From: JAVBSX01 sp031549565
GTDB taxonomy: Bacteria > Planctomycetota > Planctomycetia > Pirellulales > Thermoguttaceae
Assembly: GCA_031549565.1 (NCBI GenBank)
Contig: JAVBPO010000081.1
Span: 1-64,000 of the forward strand
DNA length: 64,000 nt
Reading direction: 5' to 3'
Shown: positions 24,284-34,636 of the stretch, piece after piece
How positions within the stretch are numbered: position 1 is the stretch's first letter
Layout: each line of letters starts with the position of its first letter
Program-made: the position numbers and the translations under genes
Notes under the pieces: generated by a model
Seen by the model: only the letters and a program-made list of their open reading frames with translations
Told to the model about the DNA's origin: nothing
Databases searched by the model: none

Positions 24284-27200
24284 ATGCAAGGTTTATACGA
24301 TCCACGGGAAGAACACGACGCGTGTGGAATTGGAATGACCGTCGATGTGCAAGGACGGCAATCCCATGACATCGTTCATGACGGGTTGACGATTCTGCGA
24401 AACTTGACCCATCGCGGGGCCGTCGGAAGCGATCCCGAGACCGGTGACGGCGCGGGACTGATGATCCAGATTCCCGACCGTTTTTTCCGGAATCGAGTTT
24501 CACAAATCGACGCCAAGCTGCCCGAACAGGGACAATATGCCGTCGGAACATTGTTTTTCCCGAAAAATAGTGACGCCGTTTCCTACATTTCCCTCCTGGA
24601 ACGCATTGCCGCGGAAAACGGATGCCGACTGCTCGGTGTCAGGGATGTGCCCATACAACCGGACCGGATCGGTGTCACGGCGCGTTCGCTTTGTCCTGAT
24701 GTCAAACAAGTTTTTCTGACCAACCCCGGATTGGATGAAACGGCTTTTGAGCGTCGTTTGTTCATCGTTCGTCGGTTGTTCGAGAAAGCCGTACATGCCA
24801 ACGGTTATCGTGATGCCGAGCAGATTTATTGTTGCGGACTGTCGTCGAATACATTGATTTATAAAGGGATGCTGACGGCGGAGCAGCTTCCGCTCTTTTA
24901 TACCGACGTCGTCGAAGAAGACATGGCCTCGGCAATCGCCGTCGTTCATCAGCGTTTCAGTACGAATACGTTTCCAAATTGGTCGCTTGCCCAACCGATG
25001 CGGAAAATCGCACACAACGGAGAGATCAACACGATTCGCGGAAACGTCGATCGCCGTTTGTCCGTCCTGGAAATTCTGGATGGCGTGCGGCGTCACGACG
25101 ACGACGTTTGGGGCGATGACATGGAAAAAATATTACCGATTTTCAACGACCTTGGCGCAAGCGATTCCGCTTTGTTCGACAATATGTTCGAGCTGCTGGT
25201 TTTGTCTGGCCGTTCCATGGCTCACGCCATGCTGATGATGATGCCGCAAGCGTGGGGAGAAAGGTATCATCTCGGTCGCGATTATCGCGGATTCCTGGAG
25301 TACCACGCGACTTTCATGGAACCGTGGGACGGACCGGCGGCCATGGTTTTCTGTGACGGTCATTCCGTCGGCAGCGTACTGGACCGAAATGGATTGCGGC
25401 CGATCCGTTATTGCGTAACGAAAAACGATCGCGTCGTCCTGGCGTCGGAAACGGGCGTTCTTCCGCTCGATCCCGAAGATGTTTTAGAGTACGGTAACGT
25501 CGAGCCGGGGCAAATGTTTCTCGTCGATACGATTCAAAAAAGAATCGTCTCCGATATGGAAATCAAGGCAAAAACATCCCGCTGTCGCCCTTATCGACGT
25601 TGGGTGGAAGCGAATCGGGTCGCCCTCCCGCAGACAGGGGCGTCGGGAAACATGCCGATCGATCCGGAAACGCTTCGCAAGAGACAGCTCGCTTTCGGTT
25701 ACACGCGCGAAGAACTGGAGATGATACTCCGGCCAATGTACGAAAAAGGAGGCGAACCGGTTGGTTCCATGGGATTCGACGTTCCGCTCGCCGTGTTGTC
25801 GCCGGATTCCGTTCTCTTGTTCGACTACTTCAAGCAGCGTTTTGCCCAGGTGACGAATCCGCCGATCGATCCGATTCGTGAAAAACTGCTGATGAGTACG
25901 ACTTCGTTCATCGGACCGGTCGGTTCTCCTTTGACGGAACACCCGGAGTATGCCCATCGACTCAAGCTCAGTTCTCCCATAATGACACCGCTTGATCTGC
26001 AAAAACTCTTTTCCTTGAACGATCCGAGTTTAGTTGCCCGTCGAATCGATATAACCTACGATTCTATTGCCGAAAACATGGAGTCCGCACTGGCGTCATT
26101 ATCGACGGAAGCTGAAAAGGTCGTCGAAAACGGCTGTGGAATTCTCGTACTTTCCGATATCAAGGCGAATCAACAATGTGCCGCCATTCCGTCACTGCTG
26201 GCCGTGAGCGCCGTCGGGCGGCATCTTATGAAAAAGGGAATGAGAGGAAAAACGGGAATCATTCTCGAATCGGCGGAACCTCGGCAAGTTCATCATTTCG
26301 CGATGCTGTTGACCTGTGGTGTCGATGCCGTTTGTCCCTGGCTCGCCATGGAAACGATTGCTCATGAAATGACGATTAACGGTACGGAAAACGAATTGCA
26401 ACACGCGATTCACAACTACATCAAAGCCGTCGATACGGGATTGTTGAAAATATTCTCAAAAATGGGGATTTGCACGATCCGCTCCTATCGGCACACATTG
26501 TCGTGCGAGGCGATCGGAATCGCGAAAAACGTGATCGATCAATACTTCGGTCCGATCCCGTCGCGTGTCGGCGGCATCGGGTTGCGTGAAATCGAAGGGG
26601 AAACAATCGCCAGACACGATCGGGCATGGCGGGCGAAACGAGGGGGATTTGATCTGCTTCCGACGGGAGGTGAAATTCACAATCGCAAGGACGGAGCTTC
26701 GCACTATTGGAGTTCCGAGGCGGTGCGATTATTGCAACTGGCAGTTAGAGAAAACGATCAAGGCGCATTCGATCAATTCTCGCAACTCATCAACCGGCAG
26801 ACGGATCATCCCTCGACTTTGAGAGGACTGATCGATTTTGACACCTCGGTAAGGCGTCCTGTTCCGCTCGAAGAGGTTGAACCGGTCGAATCGTTGATGA
26901 AAAGATTTGTGACCGGTGCCATGAGTTTCGGGTCGCTCAGTCGTGAAGCACACGAAACGATGGCGATCGCGATGAACCGAATCGGTGCCCGGTCCAATAG
27001 CGGCGAGGGCGGCGAAGATTCGGCACGTTACCCCGCTTTCGAGGACAATGATAACCGTTGCAGCGGAACGAAGCAAGTGGCTTCGGGACGTTTCGGCGTC
27101 ACGATCGAATACCTGGCCAGCGCGAAAGAAATTCAAATCAAAATGGCCCAAGGCGCCAAACCGGGCGAAGGAGGACACCTTCCCGGTTATAAGGTCAATC

Positions 27201-28819
27201 GTGAAATCGCCGGAACGCGGCACTCGACGCCCGGTGTCAGTTTGATCAGTCCGCCGCCGCATCATGATATTTATTCGATCGAAGATTTGGCTCAGTTGAT
27301 TTATGACCTGAAAAACGCCAATCCTTCGGCTCTGGTCAATGTCAAGTTGGTCAGTATCGCCGGTGTCGGTACGATCGCGGCCGGTGTCGCCAAGGGAAAA
27401 GCGGATCGAATTCTCATCAGCGGGTACGACGGCGGTACGGGTGCCGCACCGCTTGGCAGCATCAAAAACGCGGGAATTCCCTGGGAGCTCGGGCTTGCCG
27501 AAACGCAACAAACGCTTGTCAAAAACAATTTACGCGGCAGAGTCTTGCTTCAAACGGACGGCCAGCTCCGAACAGGACGTGACGTCGCGATCGCGGCTTT
27601 ACTCGGAGCCGAAGAATTCGGTTTCGGAACAGCCGCTCTCGTTTGCCTTGGCTGCGTCCTTATGAGGAAGTGTCACCAAAACATCTGTCCCGCCGGCATC
27701 GCGACACAGGATCCGAAGCTCCGTAGCCGCTTTTCTGGTAAGCCCGAACACTTGCTGAATTATTTCCGTTTCGTCGCGGAAGAATTGCGGGTGATTATGG
27801 CATCACTCGGATTTCGCAATCTCCGGGAAATGGTCGGGCATAGTGAAATTCTCATTCAAAGACGCGACATCCGGAATGATAAAGCAAGCACGCTCGATTT
27901 GACGCCCATTTTCGCCAAACCCGATGTGCCGGACGTGTATGCCATATCTCATCGTGAAAATCAAGTCCTTGACGGCATCACGGCGATTCATTCCGACGTG
28001 ATGAGAGCCGTTGAAGAATCGCTTGAGACTTCCAAGCCGGTTCGTCGTCGATTTACGATTGGAAATACCGACCGAACCGTCGGTACGAACGTATCGCATA
28101 AAATCGTAAAAAAGTTCGGCTCCCAAGGACTGCCGGAGGACACGATCCGGCTGATTTTCGAGGGGACCGCAGGCCAAAGTTTCGGTGCTTTCGCCGCTCC
28201 GGGATTAACGTTGATTCTCAATGGAACCGCCAACGATTACTTGGGAAAGGGATTGTCCGGAGGGAAAATCATCGTCCGGTTTCCCCAAGAAAGCGACTTT
28301 GACGCCTCGATGAATACGATAGCGGGGAAAACGCTCTTTTACGGTGCCACTTCGGGAGAAGCGTACATTGCCGGCAAGGTCGGGGAAAGATTTTGTGTGA
28401 GAAACAGCGGTGCCAAAGTCGTCGTCGAAGGATGCGGCGATCATGGGTGCGAATACATGACCGGCGGGCAAGTCGCGATTCTCGGTAAGACCGGTATCAA
28501 TTTCGCCGCCGGTATGTCGGGGGGTGTCGCTTATGTTTACGATCCCGACCAGCAATTCGATTTGAAATGCAATTTGGAAATGGTCGACTTGGAGCCGGTC
28601 CTGCTGGAGTCCGATGAAGCGACATTGTACGAGATGATTCAAAAACATTGGGATTACACCGAAAGCGCTTTGGCTAGAAAGCTACTCGAGCATTGGGAAA
28701 AAACGAAAACCCTATTCGTCAAAGTGATGCCCATGGAATACAGGGCCGCACTGGGATTGACCAATCCCGTCGATTTACAGTCGCGTAAAACACAGGAAGA
28801 AAACATTATTTTGGCCTAA
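24284..28819 (+). CDS. gltB: Glutamate synthase large subunit
   Basis: GltB takes the amide of glutamine to 2-oxoglutarate to give two glutamates. The start is ATG 24284 with GGGGAG seven bases before it; the ATG 15 bases upstream would put this motif inside the gene. 1511 residues. The class II amidotransferase domain is N-terminal, with the nucleophile at Cys14 in D-A-C-G-I-G after a short propeptide, then H-R-G-A-V-G-S-D. The FMN/synthase domain includes R-S-N-S-G-E-G-G-E-D, K-P-G-E-G-G-H-L-P-G and the [3Fe-4S] Cys set C-x5-C-x4-C within C-L-G-C-V-L-M-R-K-C-H-Q-N-I-C. A beta-helix with G-G-x-x-x-G repeats closes the protein. gltD follows after 5 bases. Confidence 0.97.
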   Translation: MQGLYDPREEHDACGIGMTVDVQGRQSHDIVHDGLTILRNLTHRGAVGSDPETGDGAGLMIQIPDRFFRNRVSQIDAKLPEQGQYAVGTLFFPKNSDAVSYISLLERIAAENGCRLLGVRDVPIQPDRIGVTARSLCPDVKQVFLTNPGLDETAFERRLFIVRRLFEKAVHANGYRDAEQIYCCGLSSNTLIYKGMLTAEQLPLFYTDVVEEDMASAIAVVHQRFSTNTFPNWSLAQPMRKIAHNGEINTIRGNVDRRLSVLEILDGVRRHDDDVWGDDMEKILPIFNDLGASDSALFDNMFELLVLSGRSMAHAMLMMMPQAWGERYHLGRDYRGFLEYHATFMEPWDGPAAMVFCDGHSVGSVLDRNGLRPIRYCVTKNDRVVLASETGVLPLDPEDVLEYGNVEPGQMFLVDTIQKRIVSDMEIKAKTSRCRPYRRWVEANRVALPQTGASGNMPIDPETLRKRQLAFGYTREELEMILRPMYEKGGEPVGSMGFDVPLAVLSPDSVLLFDYFKQRFAQVTNPPIDPIREKLLMSTTSFIGPVGSPLTEHPEYAHRLKLSSPIMTPLDLQKLFSLNDPSLVARRIDITYDSIAENMESALASLSTEAEKVVENGCGILVLSDIKANQQCAAIPSLLAVSAVGRHLMKKGMRGKTGIILESAEPRQVHHFAMLLTCGVDAVCPWLAMETIAHEMTINGTENELQHAIHNYIKAVDTGLLKIFSKMGICTIRSYRHTLSCEAIGIAKNVIDQYFGPIPSRVGGIGLREIEGETIARHDRAWRAKRGGFDLLPTGGEIHNRKDGASHYWSSEAVRLLQLAVRENDQGAFDQFSQLINRQTDHPSTLRGLIDFDTSVRRPVPLEEVEPVESLMKRFVTGAMSFGSLSREAHETMAIAMNRIGARSNSGEGGEDSARYPAFEDNDNRCSGTKQVASGRFGVTIEYLASAKEIQIKMAQGAKPGEGGHLPGYKVNREIAGTRHSTPGVSLISPPPHHDIYSIEDLAQLIYDLKNANPSALVNVKLVSIAGVGTIAAGVAKGKADRILISGYDGGTGAAPLGSIKNAGIPWELGLAETQQTLVKNNLRGRVLLQTDGQLRTGRDVAIAALLGAEEFGFGTAALVCLGCVLMRKCHQNICPAGIATQDPKLRSRFSGKPEHLLNYFRFVAEELRVIMASLGFRNLREMVGHSEILIQRRDIRNDKASTLDLTPIFAKPDVPDVYAISHRENQVLDGITAIHSDVMRAVEESLETSKPVRRRFTIGNTDRTVGTNVSHKIVKKFGSQGLPEDTIRLIFEGTAGQSFGAFAAPGLTLILNGTANDYLGKGLSGGKIIVRFPQESDFDASMNTIAGKTLFYGATSGEAYIAGKVGERFCVRNSGAKVVVEGCGDHGCEYMTGGQVAILGKTGINFAAGMSGGVAYVYDPDQQFDLKCNLEMVDLEPVLLESDEATLYEMIQKHWDYTESALARKLLEHWEKTKTLFVKVMPMEYRAALGLTNPVDLQSRKTQEENIILA

Positions 28820-28824
28820 ACGAT

Positions 28825-30246
28825 ATGTCAACATCATTTTCTCAATACCTCGATATTCCAAGACGGGAAAGCGATTACCAACCCGTATTGCTCAGGTTGT
28901 CTCACTTTTTCGAATTCGTGACGCATCACGATCCAGGCGAGTACGTCGAACAAGCGAAGCGTTGCATGAATTGCGGGATTCCTTTCTGTCACAATTACGG
29001 TTGTCCGCTCGGCAATCCGGTCCCTGAAGCCAACGCTTTGATCGCGGAAGGACGCTGGAAAGAAGCGTGTGATTTGTTTCATGCTTACAATAATTTTCCC
29101 GAGTGGACGGGTCGTTTATGTCCAGCGCCCTGCGAGGCGTCATGTGTTCACGAAATCCACGGTGACGCCGTATGTATTCGGCAACTGGAACTGGAACTCG
29201 TCGAACGTGGATGGAAAGAGGGATGGATCACCCCTTACGTTTCCCCCATAAAAACAGGACGAAAGGTCGCGATCGTCGGAAGTGGACCGGCCGGATTGGC
29301 CGCGGCGCAACAGCTCGCCCGAGCCGGACATGACGTCGTGGTTTATGAAAAAGCCGAAAAGCCCGGAGGCATTCTCCGTTACGGTATTCCCGATTTCAAA
29401 CTTGAAAAACCCATTCTCGACAGGCGGCTTTCTCAGCTTGTCGAAGAAGGTGTCCTGTTTCAGTGCGGAATTGAAATCGGATCGGATATGTCGACGCATT
29501 ACCTGCAAAAACGATATGATGCGATCGTTTTAACCGGCGGCGCGATGCGGCCTCGCGACTTGAAAATTCCAGGACGTGAACTGAATGGTATCATTTATGC
29601 GATGGATTATCTTGTCGCATCGAATCAAGCGGTGTCGGCATTGAGTGAAAGTCGTCTTAACGCACGCGGCCAAAGGGTTGTCATCATCGGGGGTGGTGAT
29701 ACCGGCGCCGATTGCTTGGGCACGGCGATCAGACAGAAAGCTCGCGACGTCGTGCAAATTGAAATCCTTCCCAAACCTCCTCTCACGCGTAGCACCACGA
29801 ATCCCTGGCCTCAATGGCCGAATGTGTTGAGGACGGGAACATCCCACAAAGAAGGCGGTTCAAGGCAGTGGAACACGGCGACGAAACGGTTCGTCGGCGA
29901 GAACGGACAAGTCAACGCTTTGGAATGCGTTAAAGTCGATTGGAAGCAAGGGAAACCGGTCGAGCTTCCGAATTCTCAATTTCGTATCGATGCCGACATG
30001 GTGTTACTTGCGATGGGATTTGTACACCCGATACATGATTCGTTGCTGAAAAATCTGGGAGTTGGCCTGGATTCCCGCGGCAATGTGCGTACCGATTCCG
30101 ATACGATGATGTGTGACAAACCCGGAATCTTCGCTGCCGGCGACATGCAAAGCGGGGCGTCATTAGTCGTCCGTGCCATTGCCGGAGGACGTCGGGCGGC
30201 ACGTGGCGTCGATCTGTACCTGATGGGCGAAACCGATTTGACGTAA
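28825..30246 (+). CDS. gltD: Glutamate synthase small subunit
   Basis: GltD passes electrons from NAD(P)H through FAD and Fe-S centres to GltB. The 473-residue protein has two N-terminal Cys clusters (C-M-N-C-G-I-P-F-C and C-P-A-P-C-E-A-S-C) for [4Fe-4S] centres. The FAD-binding motif V-A-I-V-G-S-G-P-A-G-L-A-A-A follows, then the NAD(P)H-binding motif V-V-I-I-G-G-G-D-T-G-A-D and a C-terminal A-A-G-D FAD motif. Length and order match the family. It is the third gene of the operon, 14 bases before carA. Confidence 0.97.
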   Translation: MSTSFSQYLDIPRRESDYQPVLLRLSHFFEFVTHHDPGEYVEQAKRCMNCGIPFCHNYGCPLGNPVPEANALIAEGRWKEACDLFHAYNNFPEWTGRLCPAPCEASCVHEIHGDAVCIRQLELELVERGWKEGWITPYVSPIKTGRKVAIVGSGPAGLAAAQQLARAGHDVVVYEKAEKPGGILRYGIPDFKLEKPILDRRLSQLVEEGVLFQCGIEIGSDMSTHYLQKRYDAIVLTGGAMRPRDLKIPGRELNGIIYAMDYLVASNQAVSALSESRLNARGQRVVIIGGGDTGADCLGTAIRQKARDVVQIEILPKPPLTRSTTNPWPQWPNVLRTGTSHKEGGSRQWNTATKRFVGENGQVNALECVKVDWKQGKPVELPNSQFRIDADMVLLAMGFVHPIHDSLLKNLGVGLDSRGNVRTDSDTMMCDKPGIFAAGDMQSGASLVVRAIAGGRRAARGVDLYLMGETDLT

Positions 30247-30260
30247 ATGGAGCGATAATC

Positions 30261-31355
30261 ATGAATCGACGAATAATATCGGGAACTTTGGCGCTGGAAG
30301 ATGGGAAAATCTTTCACGGCGTATCCGTGGGAGCCGAGGGGCTCGCCACCGGAGAAATCGTCTTCAACACGTCGATGACGGGGTATCAGGAAGTGTTGAC
30401 CGATCCGTCCTACTCCGGTCAAATCGTGGCCATGACCGCGCCGCAAATCGGCAACACGGGAATCAATGAAGAAGATGATGAGTCGGAAAAGCCGCGATTG
30501 AAAGGCTTTGTCATGCGGGAATACTCGGCGCACATGTCCAGTTGGAGGGCGACGGAATCACTGGAGTCATACCTGTTTCGTAATCATATCGTCGCTCTTT
30601 CGGAAATCGACACAAGAACCTTGACCAGACATATTCGATCTTCCGGCGCCATGCGTGCCGTGATAGCCACCGGAAAACGCGATGTTGACGCGCTCGTTGA
30701 CGCGGCGAAAAACGCTTCCCGGCTTGAAGAGTGTGATTATGTCGACGACGTAACGACTCGGCGATCCTATTCCTGGAGAGAGGCGTGCCCTTGGTCGATT
30801 CAACACCACGAAACGCCCAAAACGGTCATCGTCTATGATTTTGGTGTCAAGCGAGGTATTTTGCGATGTCTGGCTTCCTGCGGTGTCAAAGTCACGGTCG
30901 TTCCCGCGAACGCGTCCGCCGAAAGCGTGATGGCGGCGCACCCCGATTGGGTCTATCTTTCCAATGGTCCGGGCGATCCGTTGCGTCTTGGGGCGATCGT
31001 CGAGGAAATCAAAAAGTTGATCGGTCGAATTCCCGTCGTCGGGATTTGTTTGGGGCATCAAATCATCGCTTTGGCGCTCGGTGCGTCGACTTACAAGCTC
31101 AAATTCGGACACCACGGCATCAATCAGCCCGTATTGAATCATGAGACGGGACGAGTCGAAATTACGTCGCAAAATCATGGATTTTGCGTGGCTCGTGAAT
31201 CCGTGCCAGAAGAGGTGACGGTCACTCATACGCACCTGAACGATGGAACCGTCGAAGGGATAAGGCACAAATATCTTCCGGTATTTTCCGTTCAATTTCA
31301 CCCCGAAGCCGCGGCGGGACCGCACGATTCGGCCGATTTTTTCCAGAAACGATGA
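30261..31355 (+). CDS. carA: Carbamoyl-phosphate synthase small (glutaminase) subunit
   Basis: CarA hydrolyses glutamine and channels ammonia to CarB for carbamoyl phosphate, the precursor of arginine and pyrimidines. The 364 residues show an N-terminal domain (A-L-E-D-G-K-I-F-H-G, then E-I-V-F-N-T-S-M-T-G-Y-Q-E-V-L-T-D-P-S-Y-x-G-Q) and a class I amidotransferase domain with G-I-C-L-G-H-Q (nucleophile Cys) and Q-F-H-P-E-A. GGAG lies upstream of the ATG. The stop overlaps the carB start by four bases (ATGA), so the pair is translationally coupled. Confidence 0.97.
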   Translation: MNRRIISGTLALEDGKIFHGVSVGAEGLATGEIVFNTSMTGYQEVLTDPSYSGQIVAMTAPQIGNTGINEEDDESEKPRLKGFVMREYSAHMSSWRATESLESYLFRNHIVALSEIDTRTLTRHIRSSGAMRAVIATGKRDVDALVDAAKNASRLEECDYVDDVTTRRSYSWREACPWSIQHHETPKTVIVYDFGVKRGILRCLASCGVKVTVVPANASAESVMAAHPDWVYLSNGPGDPLRLGAIVEEIKKLIGRIPVVGICLGHQIIALALGASTYKLKFGHHGINQPVLNHETGRVEITSQNHGFCVARESVPEEVTVTHTHLNDGTVEGIRHKYLPVFSVQFHPEAAAGPHDSADFFQKR

Positions 31356-34300
31356 GACGAACCGATTTGAAAAAAATTGCGATTCTCGGTGCAGGCCCCA
31401 TTGTGATCGGGCAGGCGTGTGAATTCGACTATTCCGGGACACAGGCGTGCAAAGCCCTGCGTGAAGAGGGGTATGAAGTCGTTTTGATCAATTCGAATCC
31501 CGCAACGATTATGACCGATCCGGAATTGTCGGACCGAACGTACATCGAGCCGGTGACGCCGGAGAGTGTCATGGCCGTTCTCGATAAAGAACGATCGGAC
31601 GCACTCCTTCCGACGCTCGGGGGTCAAACCGCGTTGAATGTCGCCGTGCAAATCGCGGAAACAGGTTTTCTCGAAGAGAGGGGAATCGAAATGCTCGGTG
31701 CAAATCGTGACGTCATTCGGCGGGCGGAAGACCGGGAATTGTTCCGTAAAACAATGAACGACATCGGCATGGATCTTCCGAAAAGCGGTTTGGCGCGAAC
31801 ACGTGAAGAAGCGTTCCAGGCCCTTGAATTCGTGGGATTTCCTTGCGTGATTCGCCCTGCATTCACGCTCGGCGGAACCGGGGGAGGTATTGCGTACAGT
31901 CGAGAGGAATTCGAACGGATCGTCGCCGCGGGACTTTCGGCCAGCATGGTCGGTGAAGTTTTGATCGAAGAGTATCTCGCCGGATGGAAGGAATTCGAAA
32001 TGGAAATGATGCGCGACCGCAACGACAACGTCGTCGTCATTTGTTCGATAGAAAACATCGATCCGATGGGGATTCATACGGGGGATTCGATTACGGTGGC
32101 ACCCGTGCAAACATTGACCGATCGCGAATACCAGCACATGCGTGACGCCTCGATAAAAATCATTCGAGCGATCGGAGTGGAAACGGGCGGATGTAATATT
32201 CAATTCGCCCAAAACCCGAAAACGGGACGGCTGGTCGCCATCGAAATGAATCCGAGGGTGTCCCGTTCTTCCGCGCTCGCTTCCAAGGCCACCGGTTATC
32301 CGATCGCAAAAATCGCCGCGAAACTGGCCGTCGGTTATACGCTCGATGAATTGCGAAACGACATCACGGAAACGACATCCGCGTGCTTCGAACCGACGAT
32401 CGATTATTGTGTCGTCAAGATTCCGCGATTTTCTTTCGAGAAATTTCCCGGCGGAAGCTCCGCCCTTTCGATTCAAATGAAATCCGTCGGAGAGGCGATG
32501 GGGATCGGACGAACTTTCAAGGAAGCATTACATAAAGCGATTCGGTCCCTTGAAATGAAAAAGTACGGGCTCTTTTCGCAGAACGATCCCGCCGTCACTG
32601 TTGAAACGTTATTACACGAAATAACAGTCCCCACAAAAAACAGGTTGTTCCAGATCGCATCGGCTATGAAGCTCGGCGTTGACATCGGGCGATTGGCGGA
32701 CCTCACGGGAATGGATCCTTGGTTCTTGAATCAAATCCATGAATTGGTCGAGGAAGACGCTTCGATCGATCATACGATTCTTGATGATACCGCTCCAGAT
32801 AAAATGGCCGAGCTGAAGCGACACGGTTTTTCAGATTGTCGGTTATGTGAAATCCTCGGTTGTCCGGAAGAAAAGGTTCGCAATTACCGATTGAGATATG
32901 GCATCACCCCGGTCCGGAAGATGGTCGACACGTGCGGCGCCGAGTTCGAAGCCCGCACGCCGTATTATTATACGACCTTTGGAGAAGAAGACGAATCCCC
33001 CTGTTTCGACGACAGGCCGTCCGTCATGATCCTCGGCGGCGGACCGAACCGAATCGGACAAGGGATCGAGTTCGATTATTGCTGCGTTCATGCCGCACAA
33101 ACCGCGAAAAAACTCGGTTTTCGCGCCATCATGGTCAACTGCAATCCGGAAACGGTTTCGACGGATTACGATACTTCGGACACGTTATATTTCGATCCGC
33201 TTACGCTGGAAGACGTCCTTGGCATCATACGTCTTGAAAGGCCGGAAGGTGTCCTGTTGCAATTCGGGGGACAGACGCCGCTGAATCTCGCGACGGCGCT
33301 TTCACAAGCCGGTGTACGGATTTTGGGAACGAACGTCGAATCCATCACTCTCGCCGAAGACCGCAAACGGTTTTCCGATATTTTGCGTGAGCTTGCGTTG
33401 ACACAACCGGAGAGTGAGACGGCATCACGCTTCCACGAAGCCGTGGCACATGCCGAACGAATCGGTTATCCCGTCATGATGCGTCCGAGCTTCGTTCTCG
33501 GCGGTGCAAAAATGGAAATCGTATTCGATTCCGAGGATTTGGAAAATTACTGGCGGGAACTTTTGGAATATGCCAAGCAAGCGGATATCACCATTGACGA
33601 ATCGCATCCGGTGTTGATCGACCGTTTCCTGGAAGACGCCATGGAATTGGATGTCGATGCCGTGTCGGACGGAAAAGAGTGCGTCGTTGCGGCAATCATG
33701 GAGCATATCGAGGAAGCGGGAATTCACAGCGGGGATTCGGCTTGTTCCTTTCCTCCGCGGACTCTAACACCATCGTTGGTGCGTTCGGTGGAAGAAGCGA
33801 CGCGACGCATTGCCCGACGGTTGGAGATTCGCGGGCTGTTAAATATCCAATTCGCCGTCAAGGACGATCGGATTTATGTTCTCGAAGTCAATCCAAGAGC
33901 ATCGAGAACGATTCCTTTTGTCAGTAAAACGCTCGGGTTTTCATTGGTCGAGACTGTAACGAAAATCATCCTTCAGGACCAAGACGTCGAATCCTCCGAT
34001 TTATTGAAAACGATTCCCGATTGGAAAAAACTTCGACATATCGCGGTCAAGGAATCCGTTTTTCCCTGGACGCGATTTCCCGGAGTTGACGCCAGACTGG
34101 GGCCGGAAATGAAATCCACAGGCGAGGTCATGGGGATCGGGCGAACATTCGGCGAGGCGTTTGCGAAAAGCGAAGAAGCGACCGGGATTCCGATACCACT
34201 GCAAGGAACGGTATTCGTGTCCGTGAAAAACAGCGACAAACCGTACATCGAGGATATTGCCAAATCGTTGATCGAACTCGGTTTTCAGTTGATTGCGACG

Positions 34301-34621
34301 CAGGGAACGGGTGATTGCCTGGAACGGCTGGGGATTCCCGTACACAGAGTCGCCAAAATCGCCGAAGGAGAACACCCGAATATCCTGGATCGCATGAAGG
34401 AAGAAAAGGTTCAATGGGTCATCAACACGCCGTCGGGAAAACATCCGCATCGGGATGAAGTTGAAATTCGTGCCACTGCGATGAGACTTGGAATTCCATT
34501 GGTGACGACGATACGAGGCGTCCACGCGTTTCTCGAAGCGATTCATCTTCTGCGAAAAAATCCGCAACTGGATGTTCAAGCACTCCAGGATTATCACTAC
34601 TCCGTCATTTCAACACAGTAA
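31352..34621 (+). CDS. carB: Carbamoyl-phosphate synthase large subunit
   Basis: Full length at 1089 residues. It has two homologous ATP-grasp halves: the first starts K-I-A-I-L-G-A-G-P-I-V-I-G-Q-A-C-E-F-D-Y and the second has M-I-L-G-G-G-P-N-R-I-G-Q-G-I-E-F-D-Y. E-M-N-P-R and E-V-N-P-R metal/nucleotide motifs occur in the respective halves. A C-terminal MGS-like allosteric domain (from about residue 940) carries G-T-x-x-x-L and I-N-T-P-S-G-K. It makes carbamoyl phosphate from bicarbonate, ATP and ammonia delivered by CarA. asnA follows after 15 bases. Confidence 0.97.
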   Translation: MRRTDLKKIAILGAGPIVIGQACEFDYSGTQACKALREEGYEVVLINSNPATIMTDPELSDRTYIEPVTPESVMAVLDKERSDALLPTLGGQTALNVAVQIAETGFLEERGIEMLGANRDVIRRAEDRELFRKTMNDIGMDLPKSGLARTREEAFQALEFVGFPCVIRPAFTLGGTGGGIAYSREEFERIVAAGLSASMVGEVLIEEYLAGWKEFEMEMMRDRNDNVVVICSIENIDPMGIHTGDSITVAPVQTLTDREYQHMRDASIKIIRAIGVETGGCNIQFAQNPKTGRLVAIEMNPRVSRSSALASKATGYPIAKIAAKLAVGYTLDELRNDITETTSACFEPTIDYCVVKIPRFSFEKFPGGSSALSIQMKSVGEAMGIGRTFKEALHKAIRSLEMKKYGLFSQNDPAVTVETLLHEITVPTKNRLFQIASAMKLGVDIGRLADLTGMDPWFLNQIHELVEEDASIDHTILDDTAPDKMAELKRHGFSDCRLCEILGCPEEKVRNYRLRYGITPVRKMVDTCGAEFEARTPYYYTTFGEEDESPCFDDRPSVMILGGGPNRIGQGIEFDYCCVHAAQTAKKLGFRAIMVNCNPETVSTDYDTSDTLYFDPLTLEDVLGIIRLERPEGVLLQFGGQTPLNLATALSQAGVRILGTNVESITLAEDRKRFSDILRELALTQPESETASRFHEAVAHAERIGYPVMMRPSFVLGGAKMEIVFDSEDLENYWRELLEYAKQADITIDESHPVLIDRFLEDAMELDVDAVSDGKECVVAAIMEHIEEAGIHSGDSACSFPPRTLTPSLVRSVEEATRRIARRLEIRGLLNIQFAVKDDRIYVLEVNPRASRTIPFVSKTLGFSLVETVTKIILQDQDVESSDLLKTIPDWKKLRHIAVKESVFPWTRFPGVDARLGPEMKSTGEVMGIGRTFGEAFAKSEEATGIPIPLQGTVFVSVKNSDKPYIEDIAKSLIELGFQLIATQGTGDCLERLGIPVHRVAKIAEGEHPNILDRMKEEKVQWVINTPSGKHPHRDEVEIRATAMRLGIPLVTTIRGVHAFLEAIHLLRKNPQLDVQALQDYHYSVISTQ

Positions 34622-34636
34622 AAGGAGAACAACATA